Below are positions 1-11,328 of a stretch of DNA of 64,000 nt, piece by piece. Within the stretch, counting starts at the first letter, position 1. The number at the start of each line of letters is the position of its first letter. The position numbers and the translations under genes were made by a program. A model generated the notes under the pieces. The model was not told the origin of the DNA and did no database searches. It worked only from the letters and a program-made list of their open reading frames with translations. The DNA is taken from assembly GCA_002785995.1 (NCBI GenBank), contig NHNV01000019.1, forward strand, positions 1 to 64,000, given 5' to 3'. Source of the DNA: Mycosphaerelloides madeirae (taxonomy: Eukaryota > Ascomycota > Dothideomycetes > Mycosphaerellales > Mycosphaerellaceae).

Positions 1-813
1 AATCAGCAGCCTCTTTTGACCAACAGTCCTATGCTTGGTATACTCGTCAAAATGCTTGATCCATGCAACTCCATTGTCAAAGGATGTCCAGCCCTTTGGG
101 CTAACACCGAGTTTCCATAATGGTGGTAGGCAGTGGAACCAAGCCCTGTTCATTTCCTTGCCAGCAAAGATAATATATGGGGGTACTGACCAGCCTTTCG
201 CATTGATGCAGGCAATGATAGTCTGCCACTGCGTAGAATCCGAAACCAATGCCTTTGGGCGTTGTCTACGCTCTGTTGCAGTAACGACCATAGTGTTCTG
301 ACATTGACCAAGCCGGAAACCACTCTCATCAAAGTTGTAGATGTCGTGTTCTGTAATTCCATGATAGTTTATCATGTTTTGAACGAGCCTGAACCATTCC
401 AGGATGACTTCCGGGTCCTCATTCTTTGCCCTCTGGCTTGACAACCTCCGTGATAGCCTTGTTTCCAATTCGGAGTGTCGTTTCACAAAGTTATGAGCCC
501 ATCGCTGTCCAACCTCTCGTCCAGTCCGTGCTTTGAGGATTGAGGATGCCCATGACCTTATAATAGCTTGTGTTGGCGAATATCCACGTGCGTCTAGGTC
601 TAGAATCTTTTGACAAACCACCTCTTCTTCAACTGGGGTCAGGGCTCGATTGGAAGGTGGTGTAGTCGTCTGTGGAAGCGTGCCTTTGATTCTTCGGCTA
701 AGCGTATTACGTGCTACTCCATATGCATCTGCAGCGCGTCGCACGCTTGAAAAACGACCTGATCGGATAGCCTGAATGGCATTCTGTATAGCTTCTTCAT
801 TAGGAGGTGCCAT
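1..813 (-). CDS. Fot1/pogo-family transposase, N-terminal 271 codons (runs off the window)
   Basis: The frame is open from an ATG at 813 to base 1 without a stop, and the C-terminal part lies outside the window. Residues about 1-50 form a Psq-type helix-turn-helix (RSGRFSSVRRAADAYGV). A CENP-B-type DNA-binding region follows (GREVGQRWAHNFVKRHSELE). The DDE nuclease core then begins, with the first catalytic Asp in YNFDESGFRLGQ and conserved blocks VTATERRQRPKALVS and IIACINAKGWSVPPYIIFAGKE. This order is that of pogo/Tigger/Fot1 transposases of Tc1-mariner DNA transposons, which cut and paste into TA sites. No internal stop or frameshift is visible, unlike the decayed relic at 45402-46538, so this copy may be young or active. 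The family call is secure; activity cannot be judged without the 3' half. Confidence 0.9.
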   Translation of the reverse strand, partial: MAPPNEEAIQNAIQAIRSGRFSSVRRAADAYGVARNTLSRRIKGTLPQTTTPPSNRALTPVEEEVVCQKILDLDARGYSPTQAIIRSWASSILKARTGREVGQRWAHNFVKRHSELETRLSRRLSSQRAKNEDPEVILEWFRLVQNMINYHGITEHDIYNFDESGFRLGQCQNTMVVTATERRQRPKALVSDSTQWQTIIACINAKGWSVPPYIIFAGKEMNRAWFHCLPPLWKLGVSPKGWTSFDNGVAWIKHFDEYTKHRTVGQKRLLI

Positions 814-870
814 CGCGTGTTGTAATAGAAACATAAGGCGTTGAAGTAATATAGTGGTGAAGCTCATGAA

Positions 871-914
871 AGTGGCCCACTCGCTTGTCCGGCCCACTCG
901 CTTATCAAGCACGT
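871..914. repeat. Terminal inverted repeat (one end) of the Fot1/pogo element
   Basis: Just upstream of the transposase start the sequence carries two direct copies of a 13-base unit (AAGCGAGTGGGCC on the minus strand), then a segment reading ACGTGCTTGAT at the outer edge, next to TA at 915-916. Subterminal tandem motifs and a TA target are usual for pogo elements. The partner repeat lies outside the window, so the exact outer end is inferred from the TA. Confidence 0.6.
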
Positions 915-916
915 TA

Positions 917-1316
917 GTGTGTGGAAATCGGACCGTTCGTTATGGCGGCAGGCCGACCACCTTTTTTTCATTGTGATACTGAGTTGATACCGTCATCTCC
1001 GTCCTTGTATAGTCGCGGTGACGGTCTGGTTCACATGGGCCACGAAGTTGATGTCGAAAGTTGAGAACCTGGCAGGCATGTCCGATCACGGCAAAGGGGC
1101 AGGAGCAGGAGCGGGCCGCGAAGAGCCGAGAGCCCGAGCCATGAGCTTGTAAGAGCAAGAATTCGAAAAGATGACCGCAGCTTCCTAGCAACGAGAAATT
1201 GAACCAGGACGCCTTGGCACCAACTCCATGCTGAACAATGCCAAACCTCGTCCACGAACCATCCGGCTTTGGGATATTCAAATTAGTTTGCCGATTCCAG
1301 TTCCCTTCTCCAAATT
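917..1316. other. Intergenic, between transposon and ferric reductase
   Basis: No convincing gene is seen. It presumably contains the promoter of the ferric reductase starting at 1317. A short open frame on the minus strand has no recognisable features. Confidence 0.4.
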
Positions 1317-3706
1317 ATGCGCCTCGGACATGCTGCTGTTCTCGTGGCTTGCAGCTCCTTGAGTCTCTTGCCTCTAACCATTGACGGACACGAGTGGCAT
1401 CGTCCGGTGAACCACGGCTTCATTGGATATGGTATAGAGATGTATCAGCCGCCTTGCGCCTTCGCTTGTCGACAAGTTCTCCAACAAAATCGCCTGGCTT
1501 GCTCAGGTATCTCAACTCGAAGGGAGGCTCCTCCAGAAATCTCCGGAGTCGTCAGTCGGCATGGAACCGAACGCTTCGAGACCTCGTCCGAGTGCTTTGC
1601 TACCGACAGAGCCTTTCTCCTCTCGCTAGCCCTATGTCTGGACACGCGATGTAATACGACAGAGGCCTGGGAACTCGAGCGATTCTGGTCTCATCATGCT
1701 GTTAGGGATGGCGATACGCTGCCGGCGCCGGAGCTAGGATTCGTAGAGGCCCTGCTTCGAGTACAGTCTCAACCAGGCGAAGATCCGTTACCGGTCGCAA
1801 GCATGTCCGGTGAATTGATGGAAGTAAGCTCCGTTTCTTTCGAAGACTGGCAACAGACGTGCAATGCCGACTCAGACACGAGTAGAACCGAGAAGAATCA
1901 TACCAAATCTGGGTAGGAGTGGACATTTCGAATTTCTTAGTTCATATTCTGACTGTGTGCAGTTTTATTCTCATCATTACGACCATTACCTTGCCATTGG
2001 CGGTACACCTGCTCCGTTCGATTCCATTCCCACGAATCGCACAACGACATATAAGGTCCAGATTCGGGTACTCTGCTCTGATTGGTCATCGCCATTCGGT
2101 ACCTCTACCTTACGAAGTTGGAATATTACCCACTCGGGGCCAGATGCTGTTCATCATGTTCTTCACCCTGCTCAATGTGGTCCTCCTTTTTACAGGCTAC
2201 CATACATCCGAGGGCTCTGGCGAAAAATGGGCATCTGTAATGATGAAATACCTCGCCAATCGTGCTGGGGTCCTTTCCTTCGCAAATCTCTCTTTGATGA
2301 TGCTCTGCAGCGGTCGAAACAATCTCGCTGTGCGCTTCACCAAATGGTCATATAGCACAATGCTGCTCTATCATCGATGGATTGCATATATCTGCATCAT
2401 CCAAGCCGCAATACACTCTGGGATTTGGCTGTATCGGCACGTCGGAATGCTAGCCGCCAAGTTCTCTCAGCCTTACTGGCTTTGGGGGAACATTGTAATG
2501 GTCTTCATGTTGCTGATACTGCCGCTATCCTGCCTTCCTATTCGCAGAAGGGTCTACGAATTATTCCTTGACAGCCATGTCTTGCTCTCGCTCATAACTC
2601 TTATTGGCCTCTACTACCACATCTACGAGATATTCGAGTATCAGTGGGGATACGAAAACTGGATCTACCTGGCAGCACTTCTCTGGATGTTTGATCGTTT
2701 CCTCCGCTTCATAAACTTGGTCCAGAACGGAATGCCAAATGCAAATATCACCTACCTGGACGATGAATATGCGAGGATTGATGTTCCTGAAATCAAAGCT
2801 ACTGGGCATATTTACGTTTATTTCCCGACTCTTGACTGGCGAATATGGCAAAATCATCCATTCTCAATTGCCGCCTCTGTTGTTATAGGTAGCGCCCACA
2901 GTGACGAGAGCGGCGCCATCATGACTACAATGAGAGACGAGCGTGAATCCATCGTGGGCACGGAGCTCAGCGAACTGCTTTCTGGCGAGGATCCTTCACC
3001 GGATGCAGAACAAATCAAAGAGAGAGGTTGTCTCCGGCATACCGAGCACTCCCACGCAGAAAACAGTGTCTTGGAAAGGGGCTTATCTCGGAGTTCGTCT
3101 CCAGATGATACTTCTCGTCGACTGATGGCCGGCCAAGCCAACACATCCCAAACAGTTCTGCCATTCTATGGAGCTGATATCGAAAGACCACCAAGATTCA
3201 CGACAGGCTTCACTCTGTATATGCGCCGCCAAAGCGGTATCACAGCGCGTCTATTCGAAAAGCAACCAGCATCCCTCCGCATCCTGGTCGAAGGCCCCTA
3301 CCGTTCACTTCCGGTCCCCAACATCGCCACCGCATCAACTCTCGTCTGCATAGCAGGAGGTGTCGGCATTTCCGCCGTACTACCTACCCTTCATTCCCAC
3401 GCCTCAATCGGTCGAACTGCCCTATACTGGAGCTCGCGTAGTCAAGAACTTGTGGAAGATGTATCACTCCCTACCGGCGTACTGGCTCGAGTCAAGTTTC
3501 AGGAGCGATGGAATCTGCATGAGGTTGTATTTGAAGAAGCATTCCTAGCCAGTGGAGGTGGAGAAATGATCGTGATGGTGAGCGGACCGCCTCAAATGGC
3601 TGATGATGTCAGAGCTGCTGTCGTGAAGGTCAATACTGCGTTGAGTACCTCACGGCGAGGGTCTGACGTGGTAGTGCGGCTTGTTGAGGAGTGTTTCAGC
3701 TGGTGA
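1317..3706 (+). CDS. Ferric/cupric reductase transmembrane protein (FRE family)
   Basis: Model: join(1317..1912, 1963..3706), 779 aa. The 50 nt intron has GT at 1913, a CTGAC branch site and AG at 1962, and restores the frame exactly. The N-terminus is a signal peptide followed by the extracellular Cys-containing segment common in fungal FREs (GFIGYGIEMYQPPCAFACR). A multi-helix ferric-reductase domain follows, with haem-ligand His pairs in YHRWIAYICIIQAAIH and DSHVLLSLITLIGLYYH. The FAD-binding motif is HPFSIAA, the NADPH-binding motif is CIAGGVGISAVLP, and MVSGPPQM lies near the C-terminus. The family reduces extracellular Fe(III) or Cu(II) at the plasma membrane before uptake, using cytosolic NADPH. 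The loop between FAD and NAD motifs is long and Ser/Glu-rich, as in many Pezizomycotina members. No iron permease or multicopper oxidase is next to it. Confidence 0.93.
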
Positions 3707-4124
3707 TGAGCCAGAGTCTCCTCGGGATATGTTCGAAGCAAACATTCTCGCAAGATCACCATTAGTACCGCACATCTTGGCACCAGTCGAGATGGCTGAT
3801 CTCAACAGTGGGGCAGCTGATCGAGGTGAGCACTAATAATGTCGTCTCGAAGTCTAGACTTCAATACACTCGCCGCAGTTCGCGATCAGCACGAGCGGCG
3901 GTTTCTCATTTGAAAAGACACAGCTCAACAGTGGGGTGGCACAGTGGAAAGCTCTAATGGTGTGCTCTTACGATGCCTCGGTCATGCGGGATTGTGGCCG
4001 AGCGTGCATAGGTGTAAAGGTACGCTCTGTGCCGCAGGAGCTGACAAGTTTTGTCGAACCCATACAGCAACTTCGAAGCCACTCTTACCGGCTCATTACT
4101 CCATCACCGGCGGTCGTCGTTGAC
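3707..4124. other. Intergenic, upstream of the glycosyltransferase
   Basis: No gene is seen. The glycosyltransferase frame stays open upstream to an ATG at 3936, but the sequence there does not resemble the family. This stretch is therefore treated as promoter and 5' UTR. Confidence 0.4.
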
Positions 4125-5382
4125 ATGGCTCCGACGGTTTTCAGTATCCCCGACGAGTTCAGCGCCCAGCTGCGTCCCGTCAACCTACCAGATCAACGAA
4201 CGAACGACGAGATCATCCAGTCGCTCGAACAATTTAAAGAAGTATCATCAGAGAAGAACATCTGGGCATTCTGGGACAAAGGCCTCCAACGACTGCCTGG
4301 ATGGTGTCAACGAAATGTATGCGACTGGGTCAGAATCTGTGGCAGTGGCGACAATCCTTGGACCGTTCGAATTCTCGATGCGATTTCGGACTCGCCCAAC
4401 TACGCCCTTAAGTACGTCCCAGCCGACATGCTTCCCCAGTCTTTCGTTGACGGGAAGATGACTGGACCTTATGTCGGACCACACTCAGCGGACTTTCTGC
4501 GTGGTGCTCTTTTGTATCAGCATGGAGGTGCTTTCATGGATGTTGGTAATATGCTCTTCCGCCATCTGGACCGTGTCGGATGGAGAGAGTTGGAAGATCC
4601 AACGTCTTCTTACCAGATCTCTGTCCCGGCGATGTATGGACAAGTGATTGCCAATCATTTCGTTATGGCACGCAAAGAGGATCCATTCATCAAGCGATGG
4701 TAAGCTCCCTAACGCGCAACGAATGCGAAGCATAATCTAACTTTTTTCCCGAAGGCATGATCTCTTCATCCACCTCTGGAGAGGCCGTACTAATTACAAA
4801 GGCATCATGCAAGACCCTCTCCTCCACTTCGCCACGCAGCTCGATTTCAGCGACAGCCAAGCCGCAAATTACCACTGGAAATTCAAAGTCCACCCCAGCG
4901 AAATCTTCGAATACGTTAGTCAGGGCACTTCCTGGCTGCGCCTGTGCATGCTCGAAGACACTGGCGACGGCTTCAGCGGGACCGAGTATTGGCAGCAGCA
5001 TATTTTCGTCTTTGACGCCCTGCAGGAGGACTGGGGCGCGGAAGCAACCGTCGGCTTTGATGGCGAAGATATCTACCAGACTCTTGCTACTCGCATGGAT
5101 GTTGATCCGGGTTCGGCTGAATATAGGAAGGCGTATGGGCTTGTATGGAGGCTTCTTACGAAGTCGGCGATGCAGAAGATTACGCATGGTAAGGGGTTGA
5201 CGACTGATAAGCATTTGGGAGTGCTTTGGGACGAGCACGAAGGGAAAGACATCGAGCCTGGGACTTTTGCTGAGCTTTTGAGGTATGGAGCAACGCATTT
5301 CGAGCAGACACGTGAGGAGATCGTTCGACGAGAAGCGGAGAAGCCGGCATTGACGCTGAAGAAGCGCCTGCTTGAGCCTTAG
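4125..5382 (+). CDS. Capsule-polysaccharide-synthesis-like glycosyltransferase (Caps_synth family)
   Basis: Model: join(4125..4699, 4755..5382), 400 aa. The 55 nt intron (GT at 4700, CTAAC branch, AG at 4754) splits a Trp codon. The N-terminal half has the GT-A-like block of the Caps_synth/GT32-type families: NIWAFWDKGLQRLPGWCQRNV, then SADFLRGALLYQHGGAFMDVGN. In that block the GG...D segment corresponds to the metal/nucleotide-sugar site, although only one clear Asp is present (DVGN instead of DxD). The C-terminal half is helical with no recognised motif. Such proteins are common in ascomycetes, mostly uncharacterised, and are presumed to transfer a sugar in the secretory pathway or cytosol. 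There is no evident signal peptide. The start was chosen where family-like sequence begins; an in-frame ATG at 3936 is an alternative. Confidence 0.7.
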
Positions 5383-5482
5383 TTGTGGTATGTTGGTCTT
5401 CACATCTGATGAGCTCATGCTGATGTTATCGAGCAGAGAGTATTGAACGCGGAAGTTCTATACACCAAGACTAGGAACAACC

Positions 5483-6679
5483 TCATTCATCCTTCATCCC
5501 AACCATTTCCAAGGACTCTTTCCACAGCCTCTCCTCCTTTTCCACATCGTACGCCCACTCCTCATACCCATCGTCAAAAAGCACCATCGGATTCCCCTTC
5601 GTTCTCACAGCCTCCTGCTCCACACAATCCGAAAGATACCTTCCTCCCTTCCCCTTCCACTCCTCACTCAAAGCCGCATACACACTCGTCGCTGCACCCT
5701 GCTCCACACTCTTCATATAAGGCAAACCCTCCGTATTTTTCCCCCATTCGGCTTTCACTTTGTCAGGAATGTGGACTTGTAGGCCAGTCATGATCCCACC
5801 TGGGTGGAGGCTTGTGCTGTGGAGGTTCTGGGCTCCGTAGCGCCGCTCGAGTTCGTTGGAGAAGTATATGTTTGCTGTTTTGGCTTGGCCGTAGGCGAGC
5901 CAGGGCTCGTAGGAGTTGGGGTTGGAGAAGTTGTAGTCGTCGAAACGGACGGGCCCGGAACGGTGGCCCATGCTGTTCGATCCGTGATCAGGACCAATAC
6001 TCGAGAATTTGAGATACAGGAACAGACTTGGTCACACACGACTTACCTGGAGACGGAGACGACGCGGGATGGGAAGGAGGGCAAGGCAGAGGCGAGGAGG
6101 AGGGATTTGAGGTGTTGGAATAGAGCAAAGTGGCCGAGATGACCTAGACGAGAAGAATGTCAGGGCGGGTCTGATATATTGGGAAGGTTGACTGACAGGT
6201 TCCAAATTGGGTCTCGAAGCCGTCCTTTGTTTTGCCTTCTGGAGTTGCCATTACGCCGGCGTTGTTGATCACGATATTAAGGGATGTGGTCTGGGAGAGG
6301 ATCTCTTCGGCGCCTTTCTTGACGGAAGCGAGATCGTCCATGTTCATCTTGATGAGGGTGATTTTCCCACCCTTGGTGTTGGATTGGATCTCGGAGACGA
6401 CCTTCTCGCCTGTATTATCGATCAGATACTGGCTATCGAACGTGGAGTGATGATATGTATACCTTTGACAATGTCACGAACGGTGCCGAAAACATGTCCT
6501 CCAGTAGCATACAAAGCTCTCATCGTCTCGACCCCAATCCCGGACGAGACGCCGGTCACAACGAAGACTTTTTCAGTCAACTTGCCAATGAGACCTTCGT
6601 CTTCAACAATCTGGAGGGCTGTTGGACGGGCATCTCCAGGTCCTTTGGGATTTTGGTAGGCTTCGGCGTATCGAGACAT
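5483..6679 (-). CDS. Short-chain dehydrogenase/reductase (retinol-dehydrogenase/WWOX-like)
   Basis: Model: complement(join(5483..5972, 6047..6143, 6197..6409, 6463..6679)), 338 aa. Introns of 74, 53 and 53 nt all restore frame. The nucleotide-binding motif is TGVSSGIG, the structural motif is NNAGVMATPEG, and the active site comprises the Ser of VSVSSMGHRSG with YGQAK. The N-terminal segment starting MSRYAEAYQNPKGPGDARPT is typical of a large ascomycete SDR group annotated as retinol dehydrogenase- or WW-domain-oxidoreductase-like. A substrate cannot be named. The enzyme is expected to be NADP(H)-linked and cytosolic, with no transmembrane segment. It is unusually close to the AT-rich RIP-like block, about 450 bp from its start codon. 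Confidence 0.9.
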
Positions 6680-7134
6680 TGCGAACTGTTCTGTTTTGCT
6701 GCAAGAAGAAGGTGCGATGAGTAGTCAATCGAGATTCGAAAAGGAAGGAACGTCTGAATACTTATGCCTCTTTCGATGAGCCTCACGAGGTCATCAACTG
6801 CGTGTGCGTAGACGCCTGCAAACGGAGATGGAACATGAAGTAGACTTCCGTGGTCCTGATTCAGATCTTTGCTCGCCTTATTTGGAGAATATGCAGCTCA
6901 CATAATGATGCGGCCGCCAATACCACGAAGCATGTCTCCACTCAACGGTGCTCTGTCCAATCGCAGGCTCCGCGTCTTGCTATGCATGCTGATGATATCT
7001 GCATGAAGGATTTGAAGCGTGGGTTCAGAGGGGAAATGCTGTCTTATAGGTCAGACTAAAAAGCTGGATTGCGGAGGGTGGGGTTACTTTTAACTGGACT
7101 ATTAACAATACACCACCCCTTCCGCTGCCCTAGC
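6680..7134. other. Promoter-side spacer of the SDR gene
   Basis: The composition is normal and no gene is seen. It ends where base composition drops abruptly into the AT-rich block. Confidence 0.4.
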
Positions 7135-8830
7135 AGTCTAAGGATAAGGCGCGCGTTTTGTATACAGATAGCTGAACGTCTTAGTCGTATTTACACTAAT
7201 ATCGCTAATTCGTGCTAAAACGTATATTTAGTAGAGATTAAGCTAGGAAATATATCTCTAATATAGAGAAAAAGGGGAGAAAATAATAATTCTAAATTGT
7301 TAATATACTATATATATTTTCTTTATAACTACCTACCTAAATAAATTTAGATTATAATATCCAATATATTAGTATCTACTATTTATTCCTATAAGTTCTA
7401 ATAATAAAGCCTTATTAACTATATCTACTATATATTAGTATTCTCTTCTTAGGCTTTAAAATCTCCTTCCTTATCTTAGCTTTAATATTATTTTAGGCTA
7501 TATAGATTATATTATTTACTTATAAGATTTATTAAGGACGATACTAGAGAGATTAAAAAGTATATTACTAAAGAAGAGAGTCCTAATTATTATAGCTAAG
7601 ACCTATAATATCGCTATAGATTCTAGTCTATATAACGTAGGCTATATAGCGTTATATACGTACCTCTAACTATAGGAGATATATACTATATTCTCCTTTA
7701 TAGCTCTTTATATAATATCCTAGTTATTAGCCTACCTATTTACTAGCTATAGATAGTCCTTATACTTAATTCTAAAGTTACTATACCTACGACCTTAGCC
7801 CTACCTATAATACTAATCTACGAAGAAATTAGCTCTTAGAAAGCTTAAAAGTATATATAGATACATAATATCGCGTTAGGTAATTTTATAGACTATATCT
7901 AGTTACTAAGCTTTACTCTATATATATACGTATAGAAAGTAATAGAAGGATAGAGAAGCCTATAAGCTAGAATATAAGTAGATATACTCTCTATATAGAT
8001 ACTTCTCTTCTTTTCTCTTTTATTACAATCTTAATATTTATACCTTTCGAACTTCGTCCTTTTATATACTTATTAATACCTAAGGTATATAGGTGCCCTA
8101 GGTATCCTAGGAGCGTCGTTTATCGAAGGAGATATCTCTTTACTTTCGTCTCGTCCCTTCTTAGACTCTTTATACTTCGTTAATTTAGAATATTTAGTTA
8201 ATTCTTAATATCTTTAGCTTATAACCTAAACTTATAGACTATCTTTTAGTTAAATAAACCTTTCGTATAGATCCCTTATAAGTAAAGACGAGACGTAACT
8301 ATAATAGAATCCTCTTAGTAATACTAGTAAGTATATATAGAAGGAGGTAGATAGTAGGTAAAGACGACTTAATTCTAACTAATATAGTAATTAATATAGA
8401 ACTAGAGATTTGTACTTTATAAATATAAGCTTAGTTAATACTAAGTAATATTAGCTTACTCTATTACCTAATATTAAGAATCAACTAAATATTCTAAATT
8501 AATAAAGTATAAAGAGTCTAAGAAGAGACAAGATAAAAGTAAAGAGATATCTCCTTTAATAAATAATTTTCCTAGGATACCTAGAATATCTATATACCTT
8601 AGGTATTAACAAGTATATAAAAGGACGAAGTTTAAGAGGTACAAGTATTAAGATCGTAATAAAAGGGGATCCGTAACACCTTTTATTTTATTAAAAATAT
8701 TAGACTTATATCTAGAAAGGTATACTAATATATAGTATATATAATATAGTAGTAGTAAGTAGTAGATACGGATATAGTCTTAAGTGTTATAGAACCTCTT
8801 TATAGACTATATTATACGCTTTCTATCACG
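7135..8830. repeat. AT-rich block with RIP-like CpA/TpG depletion (degenerate repeat)
   Basis: For about 1.7 kb the sequence consists mostly of T, A and TA steps. CpA and its complement TpG are nearly absent by eye, for example between 7381 and 7800, while CpG steps such as TCG and ACG persist. That is the signature of repeat-induced point mutation (CpA to TpA), not of CpG deamination. No long reading frame survives on either strand. The block contains the inverted repeat listed separately. It is probably a mutated transposon; the family cannot be recognised. Confidence 0.8.
8013..8668. repeat. Inverted repeat (arms ~8013-8211 and ~8471-8668) inside the AT-rich block
   Basis: The reverse complement of the right arm matches the left arm over about 200 bases with a few short differences. 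Shared blocks include ACTTCGTCCTTTTATATACTT, AATACCTAAGGTATATAG, AGGTATCCTAGG and AGGAGATATCTCTTTACTTT. The arms are separated by about 260 bases. Where they differ, the left arm often has C and G and the right arm has T and A. This may be the terminal region of a palindromic transposon, or two opposed copies of one repeat. Confidence 0.7.
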
Positions 8831-9490
8831 CGTTCAAGTCACGCGACCGAGTCACGTGACCCACGACCTATATAATAGCCTTTCGTTTCGTCTTCTACGA
8901 GACTTCGTCCTTCTCTTTAAGCTTCGACAATTAGGTAGTCTTATACTATTTGTTTCTTCTAAACCTACTTCCTAACATTAAGGAGGACCTATAAAAAGCG
9001 CTAAGCTAGGTAGGGAGACGATTTGTCCTCGGACGCTCCGTAGATAACCGACCTACGTAACTGATACTAATCAAATCTCATTAAACATTCACTCGTACGG
9101 TTACAATCGGAGGTGCGTCTGATTTAGGATATAGGGGAAATGCTTAGAAATCCCTTTAGCGTCATGATTTGGAAGGGCATACGTTCTTTCTTTTAACATA
9201 TTCAGGAAGTCGTCACCGCACCTAGTCGTCTCGTGTCGTTTCGATTGGCTTCAGGCTGACCGCAGCATCCAGGATTGCTCGAGGAGGGACTTGTTGAGAA
9301 GACTTGGTCACGTACTGTCTTTCTCTATTCGTCTATACGATGATCAATTTATCATGATTCCTTCTCTATCCGCGCAAGTCCAGTGGACGCGCCGGGTATC
9401 TCTTTAGTCATACTCGACGGAAAGGATCCATCGATCTTATGCAATGCAAATGACACAATGTACACCCAACTCTCTCAATCTCTCAACGTT
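8831..9490. other. Transition zone downstream of the sugar transporter
   Basis: Composition recovers to normal. A GC-rich palindrome-bearing stretch with ACGCG and TCACGTGA lies near 8827-8860. No gene is seen. It holds the 3' flank of the minus-strand transporter. Confidence 0.4.
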
Positions 9491-11328
9491 TCACGAAGGA
9501 CTCTCACCGTTAGAGTAACGGTGTCCAACCTCCGCCTCCTTCGCATCAAACTGCTTCTCCAACGCACCCGCCTCATCATCGCTCTCATGGAAGCCATACT
9601 CCCTCGCCTTGGCATCGATCTCCTCGTTGCTCAAGAAAGGTAGCTCCTTGCTAGCCTGCACGTAGCTCATCTTCTCCAAGTATCCCTTCGCGAAAATAAG
9701 ATCGACTTCCTCGAGCGAGCGGTTTGCCGTCTCGATGTAGAAGAAGTAAATGAACGGGAAGAAGCAAGCGTTAACGACGGCGAAGAAGAGGTAGGTGCCC
9801 CAGCCGATACCCGAAATCATGACAGGCGTGATCATGACAATGAGGAAGTTGAAGAGCCAGTTGGTGCTGGTGCTGACGGCGTTGGCTTTGGCGCGGGTCT
9901 TGATGGGGTTGACTTCGGCGGGGTAGAGCCATGGGAGGGGGAGCCAGGTGGCGCCGAAGAAGGCAATGAAGAAGAAAAAGCCTACGACAGAGCCTTTGGC
10001 GATTTCGGAGTCGGAGCCTCCGTTGGGGCCTTTGGGGATGAGGCAGGCGAAGGCAATGACCATAGAGAGACATTGGCCGACGGTGCCGATGAGGAAGAGC
10101 TTTCGGCGGCCTACGCGCTCAATGACAAACCAGGAGGTTGTGGCGAAGATGGCGTAGACGATCATGTTGACTCCGGAGAGGATGAGGGCCAGCGTTCGTG
10201 GTTGTCCAACGCTTTTTTGGAACAAAATTGGGAGGTAATAGATCACCGCATTGCTGTTGAACACTTGTCAGAAACGAAGAAATCGCTCAGAAATAATGTA
10301 GACTCACCAGCCACCAACTTGTTGGAAGAACTGCGAAGAAGCACCAAGCATCATCCTGCGGAAATGCTGTGTCTTGCCTCCAGTGAACAGCGCGGAGAAA
10401 GGCGTATTGCCACCAACATGCCCAGCAGCACGAATGCTCTCATTGATAACGCCAGCCTGGACCTTAATTTCCGGGTCGTCGCGGGTCTTGCCTCGCAACG
10501 CAGCGAGAACCGTCATGGCCTCCTCATGGCGGTCACGAGTGAGGAGCCAGCGGGGCGATTCGGGAAGCCAAATCATCATGATGGAGAGGAAGAGTCCGAA
10601 AACGATCTGAAAGGCGATGGGGAATCTGTATCTCGTCAGTTTGAGGTTGGTTGATGAGTTAATGATGTTCACATACCGCCAAGTCAAATCATCCGGCCCA
10701 TAACTCGCACCAAAATCAATCCAATACGCGATAACTGTCCCAATAGCAATCGTCCCTCCCTCAATACAAATCAACAACCCGCGATTCGTACTATGCGAGC
10801 ACTCTGCCTGATAAGTCGGAATTGTACTCGTATTAATCCCGTTCCCAATGCCAGTGATTGTCCGTCCAATGATGAATTGCGCAGTCTGGTTATGTCCATA
10901 GATAGATGTGATTTGGACCACGACTCCGAGAATCATGACAACGCCGCCGGCAATGATTGCACGTCGTCGGCCGAATTTGTCGCCGAAAGCGAGTTGGATT
11001 AGAGCGCCAAAGAGACAGCCGATTTCGTAGATGGCGGTCACGAAGCCTTGCCAGGTGGAGTCGTCTTTGGTTTGGGGGAAGTAGTTGTTGAAGGCTGGGC
11101 CGGTGATGATGCCGGACATGACGCCTTGGTCGTAACTGGGATGGAATGTCAGCGAGTTGTTTTTCTCTCTATGGGAAGATGTGCTTTTCCTTACCCAAAC
11201 AACAGGAAGCCATTCGTGGCGACCACAGACACGGCGAGAGACAGGGCGCGGCCAGTCATGCCCATGTAGTGCGGAATGCCATCGCCATTATCCTTATGAG
11301 GAGGCGTGGTATTGAATCCCATCCCCAT
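9491..11328 (-). CDS. MFS sugar transporter (SP family)
   Basis: Model: complement(join(9491..10253, 10308..10625, 10677..11135, 11195..11328)), 557 aa. Introns of 54, 51 and 59 nt carry GT..AG ends and usually a CTGAC branch. Sugar-porter signatures are present: YDQGVMSG in helix 1, GDKFGRRRAI, PESPRWLL before the central loop, QQVGGCNAVIYYLPILFQ in helix 7, RVGRRKLFLIG, and the C-terminal ETANRSLEEVDLIF. Twelve membrane helices fit the length. The protein imports a hexose or related sugar by proton symport at the plasma membrane; specificity cannot be read from sequence. The start at MGMGFNTTPP is preferred, but an in-frame ATG at 11394 would add 22 residues. No catabolic partner is adjacent. 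Confidence 0.92.

Noticed and set aside
940..1281. 113-codon open frame on the minus strand
   Set aside because: No motif and no conserved-looking composition; it lies in the promoter side of the ferric reductase.
3936..4124. N-terminal extension of the glycosyltransferase
   Set aside because: In frame and open, but the sequence is unlike the family, which begins around the ATG at 4125.
8820..8870. GC-rich ACGCG/TCACGTGA stretch as a promoter element
   Set aside because: No gene starts nearby; it is more likely a surviving piece of the repeat.
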